From Lentisphaeria bacterium (GTDB lineage: Bacteria; Verrucomicrobiota; Lentisphaeria; Victivallales; Victivallaceae): DNA of 64,000 bases. Below the pieces are notes generated by a model, which searched no databases, was not told the origin of the DNA, and saw nothing but the letters and a program-made list of their open reading frames with translations. This document shows positions 10,152 through 19,627 of the stretch, piece by piece. The position numbers and the translations under genes are program-made. Numbering within the stretch: the first letter of the stretch is position 1; each line of letters begins with the position of its first letter. Location: positions 434,001 through 498,000 of the forward strand of contig CP091727.1 of NCBI GenBank assembly GCA_022009855.1, in the 5' to 3' direction.

Positions 10152-10182
10152 CCGACCGGAATCACCACGCCTTTCCGGTCGG
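10152..10182 (-). terminator. Intercistronic hairpin between pseudopilin and PL8 lyase
   Basis: CCGACCGGAA and TTCCGGTCGG form a perfect 10-bp stem with an 11-base loop in the 196-base gap between the two genes. On the minus strand the stem is followed by TTTCATG, only a weak T run. It could be a partial terminator or a processing site that sets different levels for the two genes. Confidence 0.4.
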
Positions 10183-10219
10183 ATTGCGTCTGGGTTTTGT
10201 TCGTTTTCTCTGCACATCC

Positions 10220-11010
10220 TCATTTCGGCACTCCATCCTCGCCGATGACGTAGGTGAACTTGTTGGCGGTTTCACCAAGCTCACCTTTGTTCAACCCGGC
10301 GACATGGCCGTCGATGAAGAGGCTGTTGGCCTGCCCGGAGTGGCGAAGCATCACCCCCCGTTGAGCTCCGCCTCATTATGTTTGAAGGAGCGATAGCAGC
10401 AGCTCGACTGGTAATTGGAATCGTAAGCCAGATAGCCGGAGTCTGCCACAATTACGGTTGCGGCGGGACGGAGCGCTCCGGAAATGCGGACGAATTTGTT
10501 TTGAGAGTTCAAATACACGGCGATATTTCCGATATCCTCAACCACCTTCTCGCCACTGCTCCAGTTGCCGGAGTATTTATATTCCGCGAAACCGTATCCG
10601 TAATAGCCCTTCGGCGGCTTTTTTCATGGTGGGGCAGCAGGTGATGCTCTCTCCGTTCCCCCCAGATAATTACCGCTTCCCAGCAAGGTCTTTCTGCCGT
10701 CAGCAGAGTATTTCCAGCCGAGCAGAACAGAATACCAGTGGATCAGGGAACCGTCGTCCGCCTGCGTGAAATGTTTCACTGCAAACCCGTTTGACTCATC
10801 CGCATACTGGATCAATGCCATGCCGCACTGCCTGAGATTGGCGACACAGTTGATCGCGCGGGCCCGCGCCCGCGCCTTGTTCAACGCCGGCAGCAGCAGA
10901 GAGGCAAGAATTGCAATCACCGCAATAACGATAAGCAATTCGATCAACGTAAAACATCTTCCGCATTCCTTCGGCTCCGGCCTGTTTCTTCTCTCATCGG
11001 TGTTCCACAT
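10220..11010 (-). CDS. Pseudopilin-like protein with H-x9-DG motif (cassette B)
   Basis: The 19-residue leader ends in ECGRC and is followed by FTLIELLIVIAVIAILASLLLPA, so the residue before the Phe is Cys, not Gly. The C-terminus holds RHSGQANSLFIDGHV, an H-x9-DG motif. Two breaks, at C runs 10658-10663 and 10354-10359 (one base lost in each), split the gene; corrected length is about 264 residues. AAGGAGG precedes the ATG. Its start overlaps the end of the regulator gene by 17 bases, which suggests translational coupling. Confidence 0.8.
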
Positions 11011-12350
11011 GGCATTCCCCCTCCTTCTGTGCGGCAGCACGCGGCGTATTGTAACGGATGAACACCCGCATGGCTGCGGCGAGTTCCGGCAAGACCTCCG
11101 CGGGATCCAGCTGCTCTTCCCACATGCGGTCCGCGCAGCGGAAGACCATCCGGTAAAGTTCCGGCCAGGCGAGGGTGCAGTCCGGAGCGATCCGGGCCAT
11201 TTCCGAGAAAAAACGGAATCGCGCGGATCCTCCTCGTCGATGCTCCGGATCGCGGCGGAACGCCGGATCGGAATCCCGTAACGGATCCTGCCCAGGCGCT
11301 CCTGCACCTCGCTCGAGAGCAGCAGCCGGATCATCGCTTTCACCTCGTCGAAATTGTTGACCTGCCTGCGAACGCAGAAGAGATCGGCCGCCTGCCGCTG
11401 CCGGTCGCTTCCGCCGGGAACAATCGGCAGCGGCACACAGGTCCAGTTCATCGGCGACTGAAAGTTCATGTCTTCACGAGTGGCGCCGAAGAGCGCGGAT
11501 GCCCCCTCCAGAAACCTCTGTTTCGCCTGATTGTAGGTCAAAACATCTTGTTCTCTGCCGAGGAGCCGCTGCAATTCGAAGATGCGCCGGAAGCCGTTCA
11601 ATGTCCGGGGATCGTCGAGCCGCACTTCGTATTCCCCGTTCTCCCGGACGATGATCGCGCCGCCGGAACGGAAGAGAAAATTGACCCACAAACTGGAGAG
11701 CGGCCAGAGAGAAAGCGTCTGGTCCGCAGAGTAGACTTTCCGGAGCTGCCTCACCAGGGAAAGCAGATCCTCCCACAGCCAGCCCGGCTGCGGGACCTCC
11801 GCCCCTGCGGCACGGATCATATCGACGTTGCAGGCGATGACCCACGGGGAAAAAATCAGCGGAATTCCATAGAGCCGCCCCCCCGGGAACAGGCGGAGTG
11901 AAACTGCGACAGAAAGAAATCACCGCGGTCCGGATAGACCTCCTCCAGAAAATCGGCCAGATCCAGATACTCCTCCTGCCGGAACTGCGCGGTCCAGGTA
12001 TTCACGATCTCGTACATGCCGTTTTTGAATCGGTCGCACACGCGGACCTCCGGCAGATCACGGGCGAGCAGATCGCCCAGAACCTCTTTCCAGGCGCTCC
12101 GGAACGTCTGAAAACTGCCCGGCAGAATCCGATCCCTCCAATCTTCCCGAACGTAGGTGCCCTGCCGGGGAACGCTGTGGAGGATGCCGTCACCAGTCAG
12201 CGAGGTGAAAGCCATCTGCATGATCGCCAGCGACACCCCGCACTCCCCGGCATATTCCCGCGCCGCCGGCAGCTTGGCGCCGCCCGGCAGGGTGCCGTCT
12301 TCGATCTTCCGCAGGATGTACTCCCGCGCGCTCTGCAATTTATCCGACAT
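10994..12350 (-). CDS. GntR winged helix fused to an ABC-type solute-binding-protein domain
   Basis: Residues 1-72 or so are a GntR-type winged helix (EYILRKIEDGTLPGGAKLPA, then a wing ending PRQGTYVRED). The remaining 380 or so residues look like a type-1 extracellular solute-binding protein: YGIPLIFSPWVIACNVDMIR, PGWLWEDLLSLVRQLRK, KQRFLEGASALFGAT, VPLPIVPGG and LLLSSEVQERLGRIRYGIPI. There is no signal peptide, so the binding domain must work in the cytoplasm as the sensor. Breaks lie at 11878-11884 and 11208-11213. A consensus promoter precedes it, and the ribosome site is AAAGGGGAT. It likely controls cassette B. Confidence 0.8.
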
Positions 12351-12379
12351 GAAATCCCCTTTGTCACATCTCTGCTTTT

Positions 12380-12408
12380 ATTATACTGCATTTTCGTGGC
12401 CATGTCAA
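12380..12408 (-). promoter_or_regulatory. Consensus sigma-70 promoter of the cassette B regulator
   Basis: On the minus strand TTGACA (12403-12408) and TATAAT (12380-12385) are separated by exactly 17 bases, a full match to the consensus. The start codon at 12350 lies about 30 bases after the -10 box, giving a short leader. Confidence 0.75.
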
Positions 12409-12582
12409 TAGATGTTTTAAAATTTTTCTACTATTTTAACGTAAATTCAATATGATACGAGAAGACTTCCCATGAGAAAAATAGAGAAAAAGGATATTTC
12501 ATAATCGAGACCTAGTTACAAAAAACGACGATTCCCCTCCCGTCGCGGGCAAGTCATTTTCCGCAGAAACGGGAAGGGCGTT

Positions 12583-13450
12583 TCAGATGCTCGGGTGATA
12601 GCGGGTTCTGCGCAGCTCGTCGGGGGAAAGCCCGATTCTTCTGCGGAAAATCCGATAAAAGACCGAATATTCCGCATAGCCGCATCGCGCAGCCACCTCC
12701 TTGCTGGTCAGGCGGGTCTGCAGAAGCAGATTCACCGCAAGCCGCAGTCGCGCCCGTGTGATGTAGGCGTGCAGCGGCGTGCCGGTCTGCTCGCGAAATA
12801 CCCGGGAAAGATGTTCCCGCGAGATCCGGAAATGGCGGGCCAGCTCCGTGACATCAAGCCGCTCGGCAAGATTGGCGGCGATCCGGTTCTGCACATCCGC
12901 AACCAGCGAACTGTGCGGCGATTTGCGCATCTCCTCCTCGACCGGAGAACAGAGTTCGTGGATCACGTCGTAGACCAGCTTCCCGCCTTCCAGCGGCGTG
13001 AGCGTCAGCACCTCGCCTCGGTACTGCCGGTAGCGGAACAGCCGTTCGACCAGCGGGGAATCCAGCGGCACGTCGAAGAGATAGCCGTAGGAGCGGTTGA
13101 TCTCCCGCAATGAGCTCGTACAACTCGCCTCCGTAAAAGGCCATCCAGAGAAAGTTCCACGGTTCGGTGCCATCCGGCGGGTAGTAGTAGCACACCCGGG
13201 GATCATTGTGATTGTGCAGAAAGGCGCGCCCGGGGGTCAACGCGTGATCAACGCCGGCCACCCGGATCGCGCCGCGGCCGCCGATGGTGATCGACAGCTG
13301 GCCGCCGTCGTCACCGCGCAGCCGGCCGTCCAGCCGATAGCGTCGTTCATGCTGGATCTCTTCAACGACAACCTCCGGCACCGGCAGATTCCGCAGCGGA
13401 CGGTGCACTTCGAAATTGACCTGCCATTTTCGGACTTTGCTCAATTCCAT
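12583..13450 (-). CDS. AraC family transcriptional regulator
   Basis: The N-terminal half is a cupin-like ligand domain (LSITIGGRGAIRVAGVDHAL, PGRAFLHNHNDPRVCYYYPP). The C-terminal 100 residues hold the paired helix-turn-helix: DVTELARHFRISREHLSRVF, then KEVAARCGYAEYSVFYRIFR. The frame breaks at 13104-13106 (one G too many on the coding strand); corrected length is about 288 residues. AAGGAAAG precedes the ATG. It is divergent from the ThuA gene at 13627 and probably controls it and the oxidoreductase genes. Confidence 0.85.
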
Positions 13451-13554
13451 GCCAACTTTCCTTTCTCCGCACTTATTTTACACGGAAAAAACATATTTTC
13501 AACCATTTCTCACAAAAGGTTTCAGAATATCACAAAATGCAATGATCCCGTGGC

Positions 13555-13582
13555 TTGCTTTTTCTCTGCATACCCCTATACT
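13555..13582 (+). promoter_or_regulatory. Promoter of the ThuA-like operon
   Basis: TTGCTT (13555-13560) and TATACT (13577-13582) with a 16-base spacer lie 45 bases before the start codon at 13627, in the gap shared with the divergent AraC gene. Confidence 0.5.
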
Positions 13583-13626
13583 AAACATCGGACGGCGGGG
13601 AATTCCGTCATAAGAAGGAGTGGAAA

Positions 13627-14410
13627 ATGGAAAAAAATCAACGTCACCATCTGGAATGAATTTCGCCACGAAAAGGAGCATGAGGCGATCCGGAAGATCT
13701 ATCCGGAAGGGATTCACGGCGCCATCGCGCAGGGCATTGCGACCGATGATCTGAACATCCGCCTCGCCTCGCTCGACGAGCCGGATCACGGCCTCTCCGA
13801 CGAAGTGATCGCAACGACCGACGTGCTGATCTGGTGGGGGGCACTGCGCCCACGGAGAGGTGCGCGACGACATCGTGGCGAAGGTGCATAAGCGGGTGCT
13901 GGAAGGGATGGGACTGATCGTGCTCCACTCCGGACACTTCTCAAAAATTTTCCGCGCCGTAACCGGCTGCAGCTGCTCGCTCAAGTGGCGCGAGGCGGGC
14001 GAGAAGGAGCGGCTCTGGAACATCGCCCCGTTCCACCCGATCACACAGGGAATCGGGGAGTATTTCGAGCTGGAGCACGAGGAGATGTATGGAGAGCGTT
14101 TCGACATTCCCGAAGACGGGAAACTCATCTTCATCAGCTGGTTCGAAGGGGGAACGTCTTCCGCAGCGGCGTGACGTTCGAGCGCGGCTACGGCAAGATT
14201 TTCTACTTCCAGCCCGGCCATGAGTCCTATTCGAACTTCTACAATGAAAATGTGCTGCGGGTGATCGGCAATGCGGTTCGCTGGGCACGGCCGGTCTTCT
14301 TCCGTGAAATGGGCGCTCCGTGCTATCCGGCACTGGAAGAGATCCGTTCGGTCGATCCCGCGGCGTTCAAGGCGGGTGTGATGCAGAACGCGGACGGCAG
14401 CAACAAGTAA
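13627..14410 (+). CDS. ThuA-like domain protein (trehalose-utilisation type)
   Basis: This is a class-I amidotransferase-fold protein of about 260 residues. Signature pieces are VTIWNEFRHEKEHEAIRKIY, TDVLIWWG, LEGMGLIVLHSGHFSKIF, FHPITQGIGEYFELEHEEMY and FYFQPGHESY. ThuA proteins act with ThuB-type oxidoreductases in oxidation or isomerisation of disaccharides; the catalytic Cys of true amidotransferases is absent in the family. Three breaks: one A too many at 13631-13637, one G too many at 13836-13841, one G lost at 14148-14152. AGAAGGAG precedes the ATG. It is followed 28 bases later by a ThuB-like gene. Confidence 0.85.
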
Positions 14411-14438
14411 TCACAAAATATCAGGAGAAACAGAAATC

Positions 14439-15497
14439 ATGGCAAAGTTGAAGGCTGGAGTGATCGGTCTCGGCATGGGCTACAACCATCTCCGCGGGTA
14501 CATGACCCATCCGGACGTCGAAGTGGTCGCCGTCGCGGACCGCCAGGAGGGACGGCGCGAGCGGGCGAAGCAGGAGTTTCAGATTGAAAAGGTCTACGCC
14601 GAGGGGATCGATCTGATCCGCAATGAAAAACTCGACATCCTTTCGGTCGCCGTTCCCAACAACCAGCACAAGGAGCTGACCATCGCCGGCCTGAAGGCGG
14701 GCGCGCATGTCTTCTGCGAAAAACCGATGGCGATGAACGCCGCGGAAGCCGAGGAGATGCTCGCGACGGCGAAGGAATGCAACCGCCAGCTTGGAATCGA
14801 TTTCAGCTACCGGTTCACCCCGCAGTCCCGGGCGATGAAAGCGCTGGTCGAAGAGGGGCGGCTGGGCGAAATCTATTACGCCCGCAGCGTGTGGCTCCGT
14901 CGCCGCGGCGTGCCGGGCGGAACCGGATCCGGCTTCAACACCGAAGGCGCGTCCGGGTCGTGGTTCTACGACAGGGCGCAGTCCGGCGGCGGCCCGTTGA
15001 TCGACCTCGGCGTCCACCGGCTCGACCTGGCGCTCTGGATGATGGGATATCCGGAAGTCGCCTGGGTGATGGGCAGCACCTACAACAAGATCGCTCCGGC
15101 GCTGGTCAGAAACTACACCGTCGAGGATTTCGCCTGCGCGATGATCAAGTTCCGGAACGGCGCGACGCTGGAGCTGGACGCCTCCTGGACAGGCAACATC
15201 AAGGAGAACGAGCAGATGTCCACCCGGCTGCTCGGTGACAAGGGCGGCATCTACCAGTACAACCTCAACGAGGGGTACACCTATGATGTCGAATACTATC
15301 AGGAGATCGACGGCAAGCAGTATGACTGCAAACTGCATCCTCCGGTGCCGGAGGTGCGGAGCGCCTATCACATGTTCGCCGACGCGATTCGCGACAACAC
15401 CCCCTTCATGGCGACCGGGGAGCAGGGCGTGACGGTAATGCGCATTCTCGATGCGATCTACGAATCCGCCGCTACCGGGAAACCCGTCGCATTTTAA
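14439..15497 (+). CDS. Gfo/Idh/MocA family oxidoreductase
   Basis: This is an intact 352-residue protein. The Rossmann start KAGVIGLGMGYNHLRGY binds NAD(P). HVFCEKPMAMNAAEAEEML carries the family EKP motif with the catalytic Lys. GGPLIDLGVHRLDLALWMMG is the substrate-side helix with the conserved Asp and His. It probably oxidises a sugar or inositol-like compound in the cytosol. It lies in an operon with the ThuA-like gene, matching known thuA-thuB pairs, and is followed by a strong terminator. Confidence 0.9.
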   Translation: MAKLKAGVIGLGMGYNHLRGYMTHPDVEVVAVADRQEGRRERAKQEFQIEKVYAEGIDLIRNEKLDILSVAVPNNQHKELTIAGLKAGAHVFCEKPMAMNAAEAEEMLATAKECNRQLGIDFSYRFTPQSRAMKALVEEGRLGEIYYARSVWLRRRGVPGGTGSGFNTEGASGSWFYDRAQSGGGPLIDLGVHRLDLALWMMGYPEVAWVMGSTYNKIAPALVRNYTVEDFACAMIKFRNGATLELDASWTGNIKENEQMSTRLLGDKGGIYQYNLNEGYTYDVEYYQEIDGKQYDCKLHPPVPEVRSAYHMFADAIRDNTPFMATGEQGVTVMRILDAIYESAATGKPVAF

Positions 15498-15511
15498 ACC
15501 GACAAAAGCCG

Positions 15512-15549
15512 CGTCCCGCCCGGCGCCGGTGCCGGGCGGGACGTTTTTT
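15512..15549 (+). terminator. Rho-independent terminator
   Basis: CGTCCCGCCCGGC (15512-15524) and GCCGGGCGGGACG (15531-15543) form a perfect 13-bp GC-rich stem with a six-base loop, followed directly by six T residues. It ends the AraC-controlled ThuA/oxidoreductase unit. Confidence 0.92.
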
Positions 15550-15730
15550 CATCCGGCAGTCGATGTCGGCCTTGGCGCCGCCACGACCGCCGCCGGAGCA
15601 AGAACAGGGGACGCGACGCCTCTCGCGACCGTTGATTTGTTTCATACAATCCCGGATTATTGCAGTTTACCCCGGCGGCACCCCGCGCTATATTATCCGG
15701 AGAAAATCACAATCGCCCCGGAGAAAAGAT

Positions 15731-16728
15731 ATGGCCCCCCTTCGCATCATTCAGATCGGCACCGCCCCCATGGTTCACTCGGCACACGCGGCTGCGGAGC
15801 TGCGCGGACTCCCAGAAACCTTCCAACTCGAAGGCATCGTTGAGGAGGATCCGGAACTCCTTCGACGCGCCGCCGGTAACAGCGCCTTCGCCGGGCTGCC
15901 GTTTCTGAGCTGGGAGGAGGTGCTCCGCCGTCGCCCCGACGCGCTTGTTATCGAAACCGACGAGCATCGGCTGGTCGCCGACGCGATCCGGTCGCTGGAG
16001 GCGGGGTTCCACACCTATATGGATAAACCCGGCAGTGAAGACCAGGAGGAATTCCGCCGGATGTGCCGCCTCGCCGCGAAAAAAAAATCTGGTTCTTTCT
16101 CTCGGTTACATGTTCCGCCACAACCCGGCGGTTCTGCAGGCGCTGGAACTGAAGCGGGCGGGAAAACTCGGGGAAATCTTCAGCGTGGAAGCCCAGATGA
16201 GCTGCTGCAACGATGCCGGCTATCACCGGACCCTTCCGCGCTTTCGCGGCGGCATGATGTACTACCTCGGCTGTCACATGATCGACATGGTGGTCCACTT
16301 CTGCGGATTCCCGGAAGAGGTGATTCCACTGAATGCACGTACGCGGAGCCGGGGGAGTGGAATGTGTCGATTACGGGTTCTGCGCCTACCGGTACCCCAA
16401 CGGCGTCTCCTTCGTCAAAACCTGCGCCTCCGAAATCAACGGGGTCAACCGACGGTCCATCGTCATCAACGGGACGAAAGGCTCCTTCGAAATCCGTCCG
16501 ATCGAAGTGCCGCGGGGTGACGGGAGCGACGACACCTTCGCCAGAGTCACTCTGGACAACTCCCACCCGTACTCCGACGGGAGCGTGCCCCTCACCTATC
16601 CTCCGCACAAACGGTACGACGGACTCTTTCTCAGCTTCGCCCGTTACATCCGCAAGGAGGCGGCGAATCCGTACACTCCGGAGTACGAAGAGAAACTGCA
16701 CGAGCTCATTCTGCGCTCCTGCCGGTAA
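15731..16728 (+). CDS. Gfo/Idh/MocA family oxidoreductase, divergent member
   Basis: The start is RIIQIGTAPMVHSAHAAAEL, a Rossmann-like segment without the usual GxGxxG. TYMDKPGSEDQEEFRRM replaces the normal EKP with DKP and keeps the Lys. GYMFRHNPAVLQALELKRAG and MMYYLGCHMIDMVVHFCGFP complete the family pattern. Breaks lie at the A run 16079-16087 and the G run 16351-16355 (one base too many each); corrected length is about 332 residues. GGAG precedes the ATG. It comes after the terminator at 15512, so it is a separate transcript. Such members often act on sugar acids or cyclitols. Confidence 0.8.
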
Positions 16729-16922
16729 CACCAGGGGAACCGGTTCTTTCCGCCACCGTGCGGCGCACGATCGCACGGCGGAAGCACGACTTCGGATCCC
16801 CGCGGCCTCCCTTCCAGCTCGAACTCCCCCGAAAAAGAGAAAAATAACCGGCAAAAATCGGAAAATCCGCTTGATATCCGGGAAAGTTATAGTATCTTGC
16901 GGTAGAAAAGAGGAGGCCTGTC

Positions 16923-17294
16923 ATGAAATGTGCAAAGTGTGGCACGGAAGTGCCTGACGATCAGCCCTGCTGCCCGAACTGCGCCACTGCCGGTTCAGCC
17001 TCCGCGCGACAGTACGGGAACGAGCCTCCGGTGCGGTGTCCCGCCTGCGGTTCCACCCAGATTTCTGCGGTGCGCAGAAACTACGACTCCGGCTGCGGCT
17101 GCCTCGGCCTGCTGCTCTTCGGCTGGGTGGGACTGCTGCTCGGTCTCCTCGGTGCCGACGATGTGGAGATGGTCTGCAACCAGTGCGGCGCCCGCTGGCC
17201 CGCCGGAAGACCACGCGACGTTCAGACCGGGATCGGCTGCGGCACTCTTCTGCTGGTGCTGCTTCTGCTCTGGCTGCTGCTCTCGCTCCTGTAG
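16923..17294 (+). CDS. Zinc-ribbon membrane protein
   Basis: This is an intact 123-residue protein. It has an N-terminal zinc ribbon (MKCAKCGTEVP ... CCPNC). A second ribbon has its two knuckles, CPACGS and CNQCGARW, separated by a hydrophobic segment (CLGLLLFGWVGLLLGLLG). A second membrane helix (TLLLVLLLLWLLLSLL) forms the C-terminus. The ribosome site is GAGGAGG. It is likely a small inner-membrane protein; function is unknown. Nothing around it suggests a partner. Confidence 0.7.
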   Translation: MKCAKCGTEVPDDQPCCPNCATAGSASARQYGNEPPVRCPACGSTQISAVRRNYDSGCGCLGLLLFGWVGLLLGLLGADDVEMVCNQCGARWPAGRPRDVQTGIGCGTLLLVLLLLWLLLSLL

Positions 17295-17355
17295 CTTGCA
17301 GGAAGAACTTCGCGGCAGGCAGCTTGCTCCGGCAGGAGAATGCGGGAACCGCGAC

Positions 17356-18260
17356 TTAGAACAGATTCTGCTGCTTCCGGTAGAGCTGAGGGGAGACGTT
17401 GAAAAATTTCCGGAACGCGGTGGAGAAATTCAGAGCGTTTGAGTAACCGATCCGGGCGGAAATCTCCTTGATCGAGAGCTCCGGATGATCCAGAAGCAGT
17501 TCCGCCGCGGCCGTCATGCGCAGCGTGTGGATGTACTTGCCCGGCGACATGCCGAAGCAACTCGTGAACTTCCGGATGAAATGGATGGTGGAACAGCCCG
17601 CCGTCTCCGCAAGACTCTTCAACGGCAGGGGACGGTCGAGGTTGCTGTGCAGATATTCGGCCAGGTGCTCAAAACCATTCGGCACCGGCGGCTTCTCCTC
17701 CGGAAATTTCAGGAAATGCAGCAGCTCGTAACTCAGAGCACCGTTCCGCTGCCGGATGACCTGGGAGGATTCGCCGGCAAGCATGCGGATCTTTTCCAGC
17801 AGGAGTTCGAAACGGCCCCGGTCTATCCGGGGGATCCAGTTGACTTCCTGCAGGCCGGCGCATTCCAGAAAACTGTGCATGAGTTCGCCATGGATGGAGA
17901 GAGAAACCTTTTCGCAGTATCCTTCCGGCCCGGTCCTGATGAGCCCCTCCGCCCCGGCTGCATCAAAAAGAGCTCCCCGGGCATGATTCTGCCGGAGAAC
18001 TCCCCCTGCGAAGCGAGCAGCGAACCGCTGAGAACATATTCGACGCCGAGCGAATCGACGTGATTCCGTTCGAATCGTGCCTTATTGAGCCAGTAGACTT
18101 CAAAGAGGGAGTAACAGAACAGCGGCTCTCCGCTGTCCGGCATCATGGAGAAGATGAACAGCCGACACCGCTTTCGATGCTTCACGAAACAGGAGGAGGC
18201 CTCGCCGGCCCGCGTATTCTTAAGCGGTTCGAATTCGATCTTTTCCGTCGGCTTTTTCAT
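17356..18260 (-). CDS. AraC family transcriptional regulator (cassette C)
   Basis: The N-terminal sensing half (VEYVLSGSLLASQGEFSGRI, PGELFLMQPG) is followed by the paired helix-turn-helix: LPLKSLAETAGCSTIHFIRK, GMSPGKYIHTLRM, then IKEISARIGYSNALNFSTAF. One G is lost at 17944-17947, which splits the frame; corrected length is about 302 residues. It is divergent from the operon starting at 18386, a classic arrangement for an activator of that operon. Confidence 0.85.
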
Positions 18261-18316
18261 GTTAACAATTCAAATATATTGATTGGCTTTTCCAATATAA
18301 AATATCAGAAGTCGTA

Positions 18317-18345
18317 TTGTTTTTCAAATAAAACGGAGGTATATT
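18317..18345 (+). promoter_or_regulatory. Promoter of the cassette C operon
   Basis: TTGTTT (18317-18322) and TATATT (18340-18345) with a 17-base spacer lie 40 bases before the ATG at 18386, in the AT-rich gap shared with the divergent AraC gene. Confidence 0.5.
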
Positions 18346-18385
18346 TATCGTTGAAAAGCGATCGTCAACAAGGAATCACATCATT

Positions 18386-19627
18386 ATGGATCTATTTGCC
18401 GCCTGGAAAGGAATCCGCGAACAGCTGTTTGACCCCCGCACCAATCTTTTCTACGACTATACCACCTCCCACGATCGCGCCCAGAAATTCCGTTATCTGC
18501 CCGCGCCGGAAGAGGTGGCGGCGGATTTCCCCAATCCGTGCGGATGGGGAACCGGCATGGAGGACTGCATGCTGAACGCCGGTTCCGTTCTGGACATCCT
18601 CTGCAAACTCATTCCGGATCCCTGCTTTTCCACCCGGGTGGTTCAGGGGATCGCGCTCTGCTGCGAAGGACATCGTCGCCCCGGTTTCGTCGCCCGCGGC
18701 ATGACCCCGACGCCGGAACCTCACTGTTATTCCAACACCTCCCGCGACCAGTTGACTCTGGCGGTCTACGGATTGTGGAGACTCCTCCACTCCGGACGCG
18801 GCCTGTCTCCGGCACTGCGAGAAAAGCTCATTCACCTGCTGGAGCTGATCGCCGGAGACTGTCGACATTCCATCACGCCGGAACGCCGGTACAATCTCTT
18901 CCGTCTCGACGGGAAACCCGCGCTGGTTTCCACTCTCTGGAACTGCGCTCCCCATGAAATTCAACGGCTGCCGATGATATATCTGGCTGCCTTTGAGGCG
19001 ACCGGCCGCCGCTGCTATCTGGACTGGGCGCTGGAATATCTCCCGCGGGCAGTGGAACCGCACTGGGGTTCGCAGGAGGAGGCCTCCTGGTGGCATCTGC
19101 CGATCGTACAGATGCAGCTTTCGTTACTGCTGATGATCGAATGCGGCTGCGTACCGCAATATGAGCGGGCGCTGCGCGGAGTCATGGACCGGCTGGCGAC
19201 GTTTGCCGAACCGCGATTTCTCCAGGCCCTTCGGGAAGCCGAGCTGTTCGACGGAGACTGGCATGCACCGAATCGGAATTTCCGCCGCCTGCCGATGGTA
19301 CTGCATCACGCCTCACTCTCCGCGGATCAGTGCAACGGACTTTTTGAAGGGAAACCCTATCTTGTCCCCCTCTTCCCGGAGGAATTCGGCAGGCCACAGA
19401 CCCTGCTGCAGAAACTCGGCAGCTATCTCACCATCCTTCTGGCTTCAGGCTCCCGGCAGGTTCCCGGGGAGTGGCTGTCACGCCTTGACCGGGTCGTCTC
19501 TTCGATCGACTTCTCCAGACACTGCAGTGACGGCGGGATCAAACTGCTCCATGCACTGGCATTTCTTCCGACAGAACAGCAATTGCAAATCACAGGGAGG
19601 GCTTCCATATGTTCAGACAACAGATGA
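18386..19627 (+). CDS. Unknown protein, probable alpha/alpha-toroid fold
   Basis: This is an intact 413-residue protein without signal peptide. It is mostly alpha-helical with regularly spaced Trp/Tyr/Gly motifs (NPCGWGTGMEDCMLNAGSVL, HCYSNTSRDQLTLAVYGLWR, EEASWWHLPIVQMQLSLLLM). That is the look of an (alpha/alpha)6 barrel as found in unsaturated glucuronyl hydrolases and similar sugar enzymes. I cannot assign a family. Its place between the AraC gene and the pseudopilin, hydrolase and GH28 genes suggests cytosolic processing of the imported sugar. It overlaps the next gene by 19 bases. Confidence 0.6.
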   Translation: MDLFAAWKGIREQLFDPRTNLFYDYTTSHDRAQKFRYLPAPEEVAADFPNPCGWGTGMEDCMLNAGSVLDILCKLIPDPCFSTRVVQGIALCCEGHRRPGFVARGMTPTPEPHCYSNTSRDQLTLAVYGLWRLLHSGRGLSPALREKLIHLLELIAGDCRHSITPERRYNLFRLDGKPALVSTLWNCAPHEIQRLPMIYLAAFEATGRRCYLDWALEYLPRAVEPHWGSQEEASWWHLPIVQMQLSLLLMIECGCVPQYERALRGVMDRLATFAEPRFLQALREAELFDGDWHAPNRNFRRLPMVLHHASLSADQCNGLFEGKPYLVPLFPEEFGRPQTLLQKLGSYLTILLASGSRQVPGEWLSRLDRVVSSIDFSRHCSDGGIKLLHALAFLPTEQQLQITGRASICSDNR

